Assembly: GCF_018812025.1 (NCBI RefSeq)
Contig: NC_063051.1
Span: 6,077,896 to 6,141,895 of the forward strand
Direction: 5' to 3'
DNA length: 64,000 nucleotides
DNA from: Megalobrama amblycephala
Taxonomy: Eukaryota > Chordata > Actinopteri > Cypriniformes > Xenocyprididae
Part shown: one piece after another, positions 36,451 to 47,721 of the stretch
How the letters are laid out: each line of letters begins with the position of its first letter
Position numbering within the stretch: position 1 is the first letter of the stretch
Notes under the pieces: model-generated
Told to the model about the DNA's origin: nothing
Databases searched by the model: none
What the model saw: only the letters and a program-made list of their open reading frames with translations
Position numbers and translations under genes: made by a program

Positions 36451-39400
36451 TTAAGCAGCCTTTATTGGGCCATTGGCTGCTCTTTTCTTCCTCATGGTCT
36501 CAATGAACGGGTACATGCACTGGTCTGAACCCATAAAGCGGTATGTCGCCACATTGGATTCCCATGGCAACAGGCTGCAAAGACAAGATGTCATTCAAGT
36601 AAAGGGCATCAAGGTTTGCTCTTTTTTTTTTTAAAAACAGCAAGAATATGTATGGTGCCATAAATGAGGCAGAATTATTTAATGATGCAGATGTGAATAG
36701 AAATAAGACTTCAAGCATGTTGATGTTGGTCTGTACTCACGCTCTGGCCAGGAAGGGCAGGTAGGTTAGTCTGGGGATGCACACTAGTGGCTGGTCTATG
36801 AGAATGGCATTCATAGCCTGCTGTACACAGTACAAGGGCTCCAGTGGAGGCAGAATCAGTTCAACCTCTTCCCTGTTGGGGGATGTACTTGATGTGACTT
36901 AACACAATACAATACAATACAATACAATGCAATGTATTTACTTGATCACTTAAAACTGATTCAGCAAAGATGCACTGAATTGATCAAAGGTGACAAGAAA
37001 TCATTTATAATGTTATAATGTTACAAATTTCTATTTCAAATATTGTTCTTTTTAACTTTCTATTCATCATACAATCCCAGAAAAAAATGAATCAAGCCGC
37101 ACTGTTTTCAACCTTGATAATAAGTAATGTTTCTTGAGAACCAAATCAGCATATTCATTTCTGAAAGGATCATGTGACGCTAAAGACTGCAGTAATGCTG
37201 TTGAAAATTCAGCTTTGCGTCACAGGAGTAAATTACAAACAGTAGAAACAGTTATTTTAAATTAATTGCAGTTAGTTTAAATAAATGCAGTCTTCTTGAG
37301 CTTAAGAGACTTTCAAAAACATTAAAAGTCTTACGATCCCAACCTTTCGAACAGTATACACTGACCTAATCCTGCAGCCGTCAAACATGCCAGTGTCCAC
37401 AACATAAGGGCACACAAGAGTGGTCTTCACTCCATCCACGTCCTCTTCTGTCAGCAGTTCGTGGGCCAGAGACTCATGAAACCCCACCGCAGCAAACTTA
37501 CTGGCACAGTAATCCTAAAATTCACACATACAGACATCAGTAGTTTAATGGCATGAAAATTAGGAATAAATAAAAAAAAGGTGGGTTTTGAATACTATGA
37601 AAAATGAGCCCCTTTTACTCAACTGCTGTCCATCTCACCTCTACACAGGCTGTGCTGAAGAGTCCAAGGACACTGGCTATAGTGATGATGTGGCCATGAT
37701 TTTTGGCCTTCATCTGAGGGAGGAACGCCTTCACAGTCTACGTGCAGAAAAACAAAATGAAGTAGTCTGATATAGATATAGCCTTAAAGGCATAGTTCAC
37801 CTTAAAGTGCCCCTATGCTATTTTAAAGGTTCCTAATTTTGTTTTGGAGGTCTCCTACAATAGATTTACAAGCATCCAAGGTCAAAAAACACTTTTTTTC
37901 TAGTTTTCTCATAATACACATTGCAACATCACCTCTTTTCCAGTGTCTGAAACGGTTCGGTAAAGCAATGGTTCTCAAACCTGTCCTGGGGACCCCCCAC
38001 AACTGCATGTTTTGTATGTCACCCTCATCAGACACACCCAATTCAACTCTTGCAGTCTCAACTAATGAGCTGATGACTCTTTTCGAGAGCCAACTCTGCT
38101 CTGATTGGTCAGATGGCCCAGTCTGTTGTGATTGGTCTACCGCTTACAGCATGTGTCGGAAATGAAACGGCCAATTACTATACCTGAATTTTAGCTATGT
38201 ATCTTCCTCAGCTCTTAAAGAGTTAGTTCACCCAAAAATGAAAATTCTGTAATTAATTACTCACCCTCATGTCGTCCCACATCCGTAAGACCTTTGTTGA
38301 TCTCCAGAACACAAATTAAGATATTTTTGATTAAATCCGATGGCTCAGTGAGGCCTGCATTGACAGCAACAACACTCCCTTTTTCAATGCCCAGAAAGCT
38401 ACTAAAAACATATTTAAAACAGTTCATTCAAGAATACTTTTTGTGCACCAAAAATAACAAAATAGCGACTTTATTCCACAATATACAGTGAAGGGCGATT
38501 TCAAAACACCGTTTTGAATCTTTACGAATCATTTGTTTCGAATTAGTGGTTCAGAGCGCCAAAATCACATGATTTCAGTAAACAAGACTTTGTTACTTAC
38601 ATCATAAGCGTTTTGAAACTTCAATAGTTCACATGACAGTTTGATACGCACTCCGATTCACTGATTCAAAACAAATGATTCATAAAGAATCGAAGATTCA
38701 TGAAGCAGTGTTTTGAAATCGCCCATCAGTAGATATTGTGGAATAAAGGCGCCATTTTGTTATTTTTGGCACACAAAAGGTATTCTCGTCGCTTTATAAT
38801 ATTAAAGTTGAAACATTGTAGTCACATGAACTGTTTTAAATACGTCTTTAGTAGCTTTCTGGGCATTGAAAAAGGGAGTGTTATTGCTGTCTATGGAGGC
38901 CTCACTGAGCCATCGGATTTTATCAAAAATATCTTAATTTGTGTTCTGAAGATCAACAAAGGTCTTACAAGTGTGGAACGACATGAGGGTGAGTAATTAA
39001 TGACATTATTTTCATTTTTGGGTGAACTAACCCTTTAATACACAATGATAAGAAAGTGGATGCAAAGTAGATTTGCCTTTATAGCGCAGAAAACAGCATC
39101 TTGACAATTCAACAACACGATCCAAACTCTTCCAGGCCTCAGCTACAACTAGTGTTTGAGCGCGGGTCAAAATAGACGTTCACGAACAGCCAATGAAGAC
39201 CATAGGCTGGCATTAAAGGATTAGTTCACTTTTAAATAAACTTTTCCTGATAATTTACTCTCCCCCATGTTATCCAAGATGTTCATGTCTTTCTTTCTTC
39301 AATCGAAAAGAAATTAAGGTTTTTGATGAAAACATTCCAGGATTATTCTCCTTATAGTGGACTTCAAACGGTTGAAGGTCAAAATTACAGTTTCAGTGCA

Positions 39401-42400
39401 GCTTCAAAGGGCTTTAAAACGATACCAGACAAGGAATAAGGGTCTTATCTAGTGAAATGATTGGTCATTTTCAAAAAAAAAAAATACAACTGTATATGCT
39501 TTATATATGCTTTATAAACACAAATGATCACCTTCCGCCAAAACCGTACTTTTGTATTCTTCAAAACGCTTACACTGTATGTCCGACGCCTTCCCTATTC
39601 TACTTACGGAATGAACGCGGCGCCAGTTCCATTTTTTTCCGTAATTAGAATAGGGAAGGTGTAGGAATGATCGGTCATTTTTAAAAAAAAGACAACTGTA
39701 TATGCTTTATAAACACAAAATATCGCCTTGAACGTACTTCCGCTTTCTGTATTCTTCAAAACGCTTACGCTGGATGTCCTACGCCTTTCCTATTCTACTT
39801 ACGGAACAAACGCGGCACCAGTTTTGTTTTTTTCCATAAGGAAAGGCGTAGGACATACAGTTTAAAGCCCTTTGAAGCTGCACTAAAACTGCAATTTTGA
39901 CCTTCAACCGTCTGGAGGCCATTGAAGTCCACTATAAGGAGAATAATCCTGGAATGTTTTCATCACAAACCTTAATTTCTTTTCGACTGAAGAAAGAAAG
40001 ACATGAACATCTTGGATAACATGGGGGTGAGTAAATTATCAGGAAAAGTTTATTTAAAAGTGGACTAATCCTTTAAGCAAATATGTTACAAACCTATGTA
40101 GGTTCGTGCAGGGCATAAGACTGGAATTACTGATGACTCGTTTCAGCCAGTTCAGAATTGGTTCTTTCTTTGGAAGACAATATCTCCATTTATTTTGCAG
40201 CTTTGAAACTTTCCAGACCTACATGAAAGGTAATATCAGAAAAAGAATAATAGAGGCACTTTAAAATGAAACTTCTGTCATTCTAAACCCACATGCTGTT
40301 TGTTTTTCTGTTGAACACAAACTGAGAATTCTATAAGATTCTTCATGCGGCTCTATGAAAACACCATCAAATAAAATTACCATAACCGCACATTACCGGT
40401 TCGCTTCTGAAGACTTCTGAAGACATACGATAGCTTTGTGTGAAGAGGAGATTGAAATTTAAGTTGTTATTCACTGATAATCCTCCCCACAGGCAAAGAT
40501 CTGAAATCTCATTTGATTTGGTTAGAAATAATATTTCTCAGCTGTTCAGTTATATCATAACCAAAGGCATATGAAATGAATGATATTTCAGAGCTTTGGC
40601 AGAGGGAGTATTTATGATGGGTTTTTTTTCTTGTGTGTGTGTCCTTTTTGGAGATTGAGAGCCATAATTATTATGAATAGCTGCATGAAGCTTCTTTTTA
40701 AAAAATCTCAGATTTTTCCCACAGAAAAAATACAACATATGTGTATGGAAAAACATAAGGATCTTACAGAGACCAAACTCACTACAATTTTCAAGGCACT
40801 AACAAAAAAGTAACTCCAAGGATTTTTAGATATGTACTATGGTAGTACCATGGTATTCTTTGTATTTGAATATGGTAATCATTAGTTGATAAATCAGATA
40901 TAATAAATCAAATTCTCCAATTGATTTCTAAAATGAAAATAATCAAATGCACTAACACGCGTGATAAAATGTGGATGCACTGTAAGGTGCTTTGGATAAA
41001 TGTGTCTGTCTATTGAATATATCTAAATGCAAAAAAACATAGTATCGCCATAACTGGTTATTACGATCTCTTTTTTTGCATCCAGTGCACACACCAGCGC
41101 AATGCTAATGTGTAGGCTGCTAAAAGATTGCTCAATGTAAGCATTAATCCACTTCATACATGGTCACGGTTATTTGCATTAAGAGGATCAGAGTGAGACT
41201 TTCGTTGGGGAATAATATGTTTACATCAGAGAACGGCTGCAAATAAGGCTAAAGGGATAAAATCAGGTAATTTCCAAATCATGCATTCTATGCATATCAA
41301 GTAGTACAAAGGCAAAGCAGCTTTACTTACTTATAATCCATTGGTCATATTTGTCAAACTTTGGCACGAATGTGGAATGAGTGTCAGTATAGTATAAGGT
41401 GTTCACATGGCACATGGTATTATAATTCTCTTCATTCTCAGCTGAGAAGATTCAGCAATTATTTATTTTAAGCTAGGATTAGTTCACTTTCAAATAAAAT
41501 TTTCCTGATAATTTACTCACCCCCATGTCATCCAAGATGTTCATGTCTTTCTTTCTTCAGTCGAAAAAAAATAAAGTTTTTTGATGAAAACATTCAAGGA
41601 TTATTCTCCTTATAGTGGACTTCAATGGCCTCCAAATGGTTGAAGGTTAAAATTACAGTTTCAGTGCAGCTTCAAAGGGCTTTAAACAATACCAGACAAG
41701 GAATAAGGGTCTTATCTAGCGAAACGGTCATTTTCTAAATGCTTTATAAACACAAATTATCCCCTTGCACGTGCTTCCACTTTCCGTATTCTTCAATAAA
41801 GCTTCCGCTGTACGTCCTACACCTTCCCTAATCTACTTACGGAAAAAAATGGAACTGGCGCTGCTTTCTTTCCCTAAGTAGATTAGGGAAGGTGTCGGAC
41901 ATACAGTGTAAGTGTTTTGAAGAATACAAAAGTGCGGTTTTGGCGGAAGGTGTTCATTTGTGTTTATAAAGCATATATAAAGCATATACAGTTGTATTTT
42001 TTTCGAAAATTACCAATAATTTCACTAGATAAGACCCTTATTCCTCGTCTGGTATTGTTTAAAGCACTTTGAAGCTGCACTGAAACTGTAATTTTGACCT
42101 TCAACCGTTTGGAGGCCATTGAAGTCCACTATAAGGAGAATAATCCTGGAATTTTTTCATCAAAAACCTTAAAACCATTTATTTTCGATTGACGAAAGAA
42201 AGACATGAACATCTTGGATGACATGGGGGTGAGTAAATTATCAGGAAAATTTTATTTGAAAGTGAACTAATCCTTTAAGCATCTTTTTACTTCAAAGTCT
42301 ATTGTGTTTTTTTTTTTTTTTTTTTTTGTGACTCATTACATTAACATTTATGCAAACCCAAAGCGAATATCAGTGAATTTAAGGTTAGGTATACATTTTA

Positions 42401-43512
42401 TAAGTTCATGCATTCTCTGAGATTTGAAACCATGACCTTAGTGTTGCTAGAACTGTGTTCTACAATTACAGGAAAAGTATATATTATAATTATTGAAAAT
42501 TAATTATTAAAACAATTGAAAAGTACATATAATTTTTTAAAAAATAAGATAAACATCACTTTTGGATGTATATTTGACTTTCTGGTTGTCAAAATTAACC
42601 ACAAAAAAATGCTACAGTGGTTAATGTTATAGTAAAAATTACTGACTGCTCACACAGGGTATAACAACTTCCTAAAATATTCTTTGATATTTGTGTGGTG
42701 TTGATGGGTTTGGTGTTTACACCTTGTTACACTTGAATATCCTTGAATGAAATATTTTCACTCAAAAACTGAGGTGATAATATAGTATAATGCGGGATTT
42801 ACAAGGTAAAAGCTGTAAAAGGTCGTAAAAGGCTGCTCGTTTAAAAAAAAAAATCACACACCTTGGGACCAGGAAAAATTATTGCAAAAATGTCTAAATA
42901 ATTCGTTTGAAAGCATTTGTTTTTACTCAACTTTGAGAGTACCATTTTTGATATTTTACTTCAAACTTACAATCTTACCCAGAAGAGGGCGTGGCAGTTT
43001 ACTTTCAGTGTCCTCTCCACCATGGTATCGGGACAGTCCAGGAGTCTCTCACCGGCCACCACCCCGGCATTGTTCACCAAGTAGGTCACATCCCTTCCCA
43101 CCTCCTTCCGTACCTGGTCGGCAGTGCGGTACACTTCTTCCCGGTTTGTCACGTCCACCGTGTACGCGTGTGCCTGGCCCCCTTGCGCCCTCACCATCTT
43201 GGCTGTCTCCTCATTAGTTTCTCTGTTGAAGTCCCACAGCACCACTTCTGCACCGTGTTTCGAGAACTCCAGGGCGAACAGGCGGCCCAGCGCTCCTCCA
43301 GAGCCGGTTATTAGCACCAACTCGCCGTCTATGGGCTTCGTACGTGGTCTCAGCACGATCCGCAGACAAGAGCGCAGGATGAAGTACACTACGTCCAGCA
43401 GCATCATTTGTAAATCCATTAGGAAGATCATGGTGCCCAGGTAGATGTGTGTGATTGTTTGAGGGAGTGAGTGAGACAGCCAAGCTTGTTTCCCTGTTTC
43501 TGGACTAGCCAT
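36451..43512 (-). CDS. rdh10-like short-chain retinol dehydrogenase (SDR16C family); 5 exons
   Basis: Probable NAD(P)-dependent membrane-anchored oxidoreductase of the RDH10/SDR16C group, which converts all-trans-retinol to retinal on ER/lipid-droplet membranes. Exons on the minus strand: 43512-42979, 37737-37639, 37514-37366, 36872-36741, 36574-36451; 1038 nt, 345 aa plus stop, phases consistent. From the inner Met at 43431 the protein is 318 aa and opens directly with a hydrophobic anchor ([19 protein letters not shown]). Motifs: cofactor loop TGSGGALGR (Ala where RDH10 has Gly), NNAG, catalytic Ser in IASVLGL, YCASK (YxxxK). The C-terminal half is RDH10-like ([27 protein letters not shown]). 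It lacks RDH10's roughly 22-residue insert between the second helix and the DVxxRE strand. Substrate is inferred. Intron 1 (5.2 kb) is full of fold-back elements. Alternative reading: a divergent sdr16c5-type gene, less likely from the C-terminus and the neighbours. Confidence 0.9.
36461..36466 (-). terminator. AATAAA hexamer overlapping the rdh10-like coding end
   Basis: On the minus strand the last codons read AAT GGC CCA ATA AAG GCT GCT TAA, so CCA-ATA-AAG contains AATAAA 7 nt before the stop codon. No other canonical hexamer was noticed just downstream. If it is used, the 3' UTR would be almost absent. Confidence 0.4.
36903..36927 (-). repeat. (ACAAT)n pentanucleotide microsatellite
   Basis: Five ACAAT units in the rdh10-like intron, just beyond the exon at 36741-36872. 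Confidence 0.9.
36935..37360. mobile_element. aagtttggggt-family MITE in rdh10-like intron 3
   Basis: The family body is recognisable in order: attcagcaaagatgcactga, ttctatttcaaatattgttc, ggatcatgtgacgctaaaga, and a decayed inverted terminus (cgatcccaacctttcgaaca) near 37334. It ends only a few bases from the donor of the 37366-37514 exon. Confidence 0.7.
38215..39038. mobile_element. TTAA-flanked fold-back element (agttagttcaccc termini)
   Basis: TTAA at 38215-38218 and 39035-39038. The two halves are inverted copies over most of their length (tcacccaaaaatgaaaattc on the left; gaagatcaacaaaggtctta on the right). A related copy is at 53472-54220. An RNA of this region would fold into a long hairpin. 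Confidence 0.88.
39213..40076. mobile_element. TTAA-flanked fold-back element (aggattagttcac termini), copy 1
   Basis: TTAA at 39213-39216 and 40073-40076. The halves are inverted copies (ccaagatgttcatgtctttc left; its complement right). The centre contains a repeated block around ccttccctattctacttacgg in both orientations. Same family as 41472-42279. Confidence 0.88.
41472..42279. mobile_element. Fold-back element (aggattagttcac termini), copy 2
   Basis: About 808 bp, closely matching copy 1 at 39213-40076 in both arms and in the centre (gaagatcctac... replaced by tgtcctacaccttccctaat). The right end keeps TTAA; the left TTAA is decayed. Both copies lie in rdh10-like intron 1. Confidence 0.85.
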
Positions 43513-43531
43513 GCCTTTCCCCCAGAGGCTG

Positions 43532-43539
43532 TTTAAATA
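43532..43539 (-). promoter_or_regulatory. TATA-like box of the rdh10-like gene
   Basis: On the minus strand TATTTAAA lies 20 bp before the first ATG (43512). A start of transcription about 25-30 bp downstream would fall near 43505-43512, on or after that ATG. This favours the inner Met at 43431 as the real start. Inference. Confidence 0.35.
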
Positions 43540-44270
43540 CTCCCGTACTCAGGATTAGACGAAAATACGTCTTCAAGCCACCAATTAAACTACTTTTGCT
43601 GTGAGAAAAGGCCTACTGCAAGACAGTTTGGTGCCTAAGGGAACATGGTGATGAAACTTAAAGTTTCTCGTGGGAACAAAAAGTCTTCTAAGAGAAAGCA
43701 AAGTCTTTAAAAAATAGTTTTCCTGAGCTAACAAAAATGTTCTGAGAACATTTTGCTAACTTTTTCACTAAGTTATGAAAATGTTATTTTTGAATATTCT
43801 GAACTAATTTTAGAAGGAATACTTTTACTGGTGTAATAATTCATCAGGGTGTCTGTATTGTAGGCTACAGAATTTGTGCACATCACCATTGCATACAATT
43901 ATATGAAATATAATTAAAATAAACTGATTCTGAATATGTTAAAGAAGAGAGGCGCTGTTCTGCTTCTATAAATCTATAGCAATTGTCGTGCAAGTAGGCC
44001 TATAGCAATAGCTTGAATGGACTGCAATGGTATACTGCAATATTACATCCAAACGTATACCTTAAAACACTATGAATACCCCTTTTCACACACATTTATA
44101 GTCCTAAGTAATCAAATCAGCAGTGCCACAAAATTATCATTGATGATGTGTGTTCATACTGTAGCCTATGCTGAAAAAGCCAAAATATAATAGAGCATCA
44201 TTGAGTTCCCTGAACCACAAAAACAATACACTGTGGACATTTGAAAACCTATATATATAGAAATAAATAA

Positions 44271-44274
<4 letters not shown>

Positions 44275-44339
<65 letters not shown>
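44275..44339 (+). repeat. (AT)n microsatellite
   Basis: About 32 uninterrupted AT units after an AAAT-rich lead-in. Confidence 0.97.
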
Positions 44340-44340
<1 letters not shown>

Positions 44341-44720
44341 TAATATATTAGTCTGTACTAAGCTTTGTGTGACTTTGGACCAAAATACATTTTAGGGACC
44401 AATTCTTATAATTTAAAGAGTGGAATCATATGGAACTATGGTGGTGTTTGTGCAGTAAGGAGATTATGTGTGCATGTAGCATTAATCTGTGTTGGTTATG
44501 CTTTTGTAAGGCAATGCAATCCTGCACGTTTTTAACAGTGTTAGCCTTGTTTAGTTATGGACAAAGCACTGTAGTCATCCTGGATGGATCAAAGGTCTCC
44601 ACCAGGCATTGCATGTTTAAATCATCTTAACCTCGCTTTTCAAACCCGCAAATGTCAAATTAGTATTTATTATAATGATATTTTGCATTGTTAAATCACA
44701 TTAACATACTTTATACACAC

Positions 44721-44722
<2 letters not shown>

Positions 44723-44774
<52 letters not shown>
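44723..44774 (+). repeat. (AT)n microsatellite
   Basis: About 26 AT units directly abutting the left end of the inverted-repeat element at 44776. TA-rich target DNA or slippage next to the insertion are both possible. Confidence 0.97.
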
Positions 44775-44775
<1 letters not shown>

Positions 44776-44779
<4 letters not shown>

Positions 44780-45722
44780 AGTCCAAAAGTTTGGAACCAC
44801 TAAGATTTTTAATGTTTTTAAAATAAGTTTCGTCTGCTCACCAAGGCTACATTTATTTAATTAAAAATACAGTAAAAATATTGTGAAATATTGTAATATT
44901 GTGAAATATTATTACAATTTAAAATAACTGTTTTCTATTTGAATATATTTCACAAAGTAATTTATTCCTGTGATGGCAAAGCTGAATTTTCAGCATCATT
45001 ACTCCAGTCTTCAGTGTCACATGATCCTTCAGAAATCATTCTAATATGCTGATCTGCTGCTCAAGAAACATTTAATGTGTACAATTGTACAAAATATTTG
45101 TGTACAATATTTTTTTTCAGGATTATTTGATGAATAGAAAGTTCAAAAGAACAGTGTTTATCTGAAATCTAATCTTTTGTAACATTATAAATGTCTTTAC
45201 TGCCACTTTTGACTGATTTAATGCATCCTTGCTGAATAAAAGTATTCATTTCTTTAATTTCTTTTCAAAAAAATAAAAATAAAAATTCTTACTGACCCCA
45301 AACTTTTGAACGGTTGTGTATAATGCTACAGAAGCTTTGTATTTCAGATAAATGCTGTTCTTTTGAACTTTCTGTTCATCAAGGAATACTGAAAAAAAAA
45401 GTACACAACTGTTTTCAACATTGAAAATAATCATAAATGTTTATTGAGCAGCAAATCAGCATTTTAGAATGATTTCTGAAGGATCATGTGACACTGAAGA
45501 CTGGAGTAACGATGCTGAAAATTCAGCTTTGCATCACAGGAATAAATTACTTTGTCAAATATATTTAAATAGTACACAGTTATTTTAAATTGTAATAATA
45601 TTTCACAATATTACTGTTTTTTACTGTATTTTTAATTAAATAAATGTAGCCTTGGTGAGCAGACGAAACTTCTTTTAAAAACATTAAAAATCTTAGTGGT
45701 TCCAAACTTTTGGACTGTACTG
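44776..45722. mobile_element. Long inverted pair of aagtttggggt-family MITEs
   Basis: The left end gtacagtccaaaagtttgga is mirrored at 45703-45722 (tccaaacttttggactgtac), and the arms stay complementary inwards (ctgctcaccaaggctacatt / aatgtagccttggtgagcag). In the centre a standard terminus, accccaaacttttgaacggt (about 45295-45315), is retained. This suggests a fold-back derivative of two family copies. Confidence 0.88.
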
Positions 45723-45774
45723 TATATGTATGTTTTTGATTTTAAAAAATCTAATAATCACATATGGTCAAATC

Positions 45775-46915
45775 CAGTGTTACAAGTAACGCGGGTAATG
45801 TAATCAGATTACTTTTCCAAGTAACTGTAAAGTAATGTATTACTTTTAAATTTACAACAAAATATCCCAGTTACATTTTCAAATAAGTAATGCAAATTAC
45901 TTTTTCTCATTTATTGTCTGACAGCTCTCCAGTCCCCATGTTGAGAGAAATCGGGAGTAAGTGCAGAGGTGTTGTGTGCGCTGTGTAACCTTGATGCTTA
46001 TTGTAGACTAAATGTGAGCAGTCATTCACATTTAGTGTTGTGATTCAGTGTTCCTCAAAATTAATAAAAACAGTGAAATGCAAACTAATAATATTACGCA
46101 AACCTGCAAAAATAAATATGTTAAATAACACAAATATACGTTATGTATTTAATTTGACTTTATTAGCAATGTCTTTGCTGCTGGCCTTCAATGACCAAAT
46201 TCAACCATACTTTTAAGTAAAAATGACTTAAGATAAACATCACACTTGTGTTTTATTTTATTTATTTTTTATAGCCTAAATTTACATGACAACGATATGC
46301 TTAAAACTGAGTTTTTCCTTTTGAGTTTTCTGCGTACAGACGACACCATCGTCAAAATTATCCCCATTCATACAAATCCGTGAAAATGACTAAAAACGCT
46401 GTATTCTGCTGGCAGGCCATTAGATGGCGATGAAACACTATAGACTGAACATGTAATGCGCATGTGCATGACGTCATCATTTCCACAGATTCGCGTTTTT
46501 GTTGTTTACACGGAGACCGTTTTCAAAAACTTGCACTTTGAAACCCGTTTTCAAAAATTTGCGTTTTCAGGCCACCATTTAGTTTTTAGTTGAAAACGGT
46601 GTCGTGTAAACAGCCCCTAAGAGAGTTTGAGCTGCGCCCTCTAATGTTCAGGTGTAAATTTGCATTTGCTTCTGCCTCAGACTTATTCATTTCACTTATG
46701 GTGTGAAGGGCCTTTACATTTGCCAAAAATTGAACTTTTTTGTTTATTATTAAAAAACGAACAAGCAAGCCCAGCTCAGATGAGAAAAAGTAACTCAACA
46801 CATTACATTCCACAAAAAGTAACTAAGTAATGCAATTAGTTACTTTTTTAGGGAATAATGCAATGCTGTAATGCATTACTTTTAAAAGTAACTTTCCCCA
46901 AAACTGGTCAAAACT
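45775..46915. mobile_element. Element with agttacttttaaaagtaatg termini, reverse orientation, with nested MITE
   Basis: Inverse copy of the 35110-35955 family: starts near gtgttacaagtaacgcgggt and ends in gcattacttttaaaagtaac (about 46877-46896). The shared gcgccctct and ggtgtgaagggcctttac blocks are present. It is interrupted at 46275-46620 by another MITE. Confidence 0.7.
46275..46620. mobile_element. MITE with tttacatgacaacg ends, nested
   Basis: Left end tttacatgacaacgatatgc; right end ggtgtcgtgtaaacagcccc. Same family as 31672-32032, including the tgcgcatgtgcatgacgtca-like centre. Confidence 0.75.
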
Positions 46916-47721
46916 AATTTTAAGACAGCAGCATTTTTAATGTAATGTTAATTATACTTGAGACAAAAAAAAAAAAAAATTCTCAAAGCCCAGTGGAACT
47001 CCCTAATATATGTGTACATGCAAAAGTTTCACAATATCAAAGCTCCATTTATTTTTTACACACACATGAACTTGCATGTGCTCATTTACCTCACATAACT
47101 TTTAAGTCCCTCTTTCTCTCTCTTTGCATATGAGACATGGGAATGTGTATATATGAGGCCCTACATTACAGCAGTGCCTATGGTATTGTTCTTTCTGCAT
47201 GAATAGCCTCTAGCTACAGGAATGAATTTAATCCTCCCTTTTCACGTGTTTCAGCATCAATGGGCAATACTGGCCAGCTAAGGAAACATTGAAGAGAGTC
47301 CTCAACCACAAAATCAAAACCACCTACTGTATATGCCAGAACTTATATCAATATTATTGGCTTAATGCAAAGTTTTGTCATTTATACAGGCCATTATTTT
47401 TGAAGTCCCCACTGATTGTAACTGCATTCAAACAAAAGATTAGTGCATTGTTCAAAATGAGTAGAAAGTCAGTCATGTGGGCTTTGAAGTGGTATGTAAA
47501 TAATGACTTTTAGATTAATCAAGATTATTTAATAATTAATCCTCTAACATTGCTGCAATTTTCGAAGACATACGTGTACTCGTGAGACATTGTAATGAGT
47601 TTAACTCATCTTAAGTGCCATGAGGCAAAAAAAGAGAAAACCAAAACCTCTGAGGTATGTCATCTAAAACAGGCTCGGTGCAGCTCAGAGGTGCAGCAAG
47701 ATGTAGAAGTCAATTACATGC

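Larger units (their letters stand above)
37802..40264. mobile_element. TTAA element (agtgcccctat termini) containing two fold-back elements
   Basis: Bounded by TTAA at 37802-37805 and 40261-40264, with inverted ends agtgcccctat / atagaggcact. Its own sequence is 37806-38214, 39039-39212 and 40077-40260. The gaps are filled by fold-back elements at 38215-39038 and 39213-40076. It split an older element whose halves (ggcatagttcacc on the left; aatgaaacttctgtcattct on the right) still flank it. Confidence 0.8.
43540..47700. other. Divergent intergenic region between rdh10-like and sbspon-like
   Basis: No exon was recognised. It contains gttctgagaacatt-type degenerate repeats (43640-43800), two long (AT)n runs, a large inverted-repeat element and a composite element, annotated separately. 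The promoters of both flanking genes should lie at its two ends. Confidence 0.55.

Noticed and set aside
42882..43444. Plus-strand open frames over the rdh10-like first exon
   Set aside because: Antisense shadows of a confirmed exon; codon pattern and motifs fit only the minus strand.
36451..43512. Calling the dehydrogenase rdh10 or sdr16c5 outright
   Set aside because: C-terminal wording fits RDH10 but the insert is missing; SDR16C5 fits the N-terminal core but not the tail. Left without a symbol.
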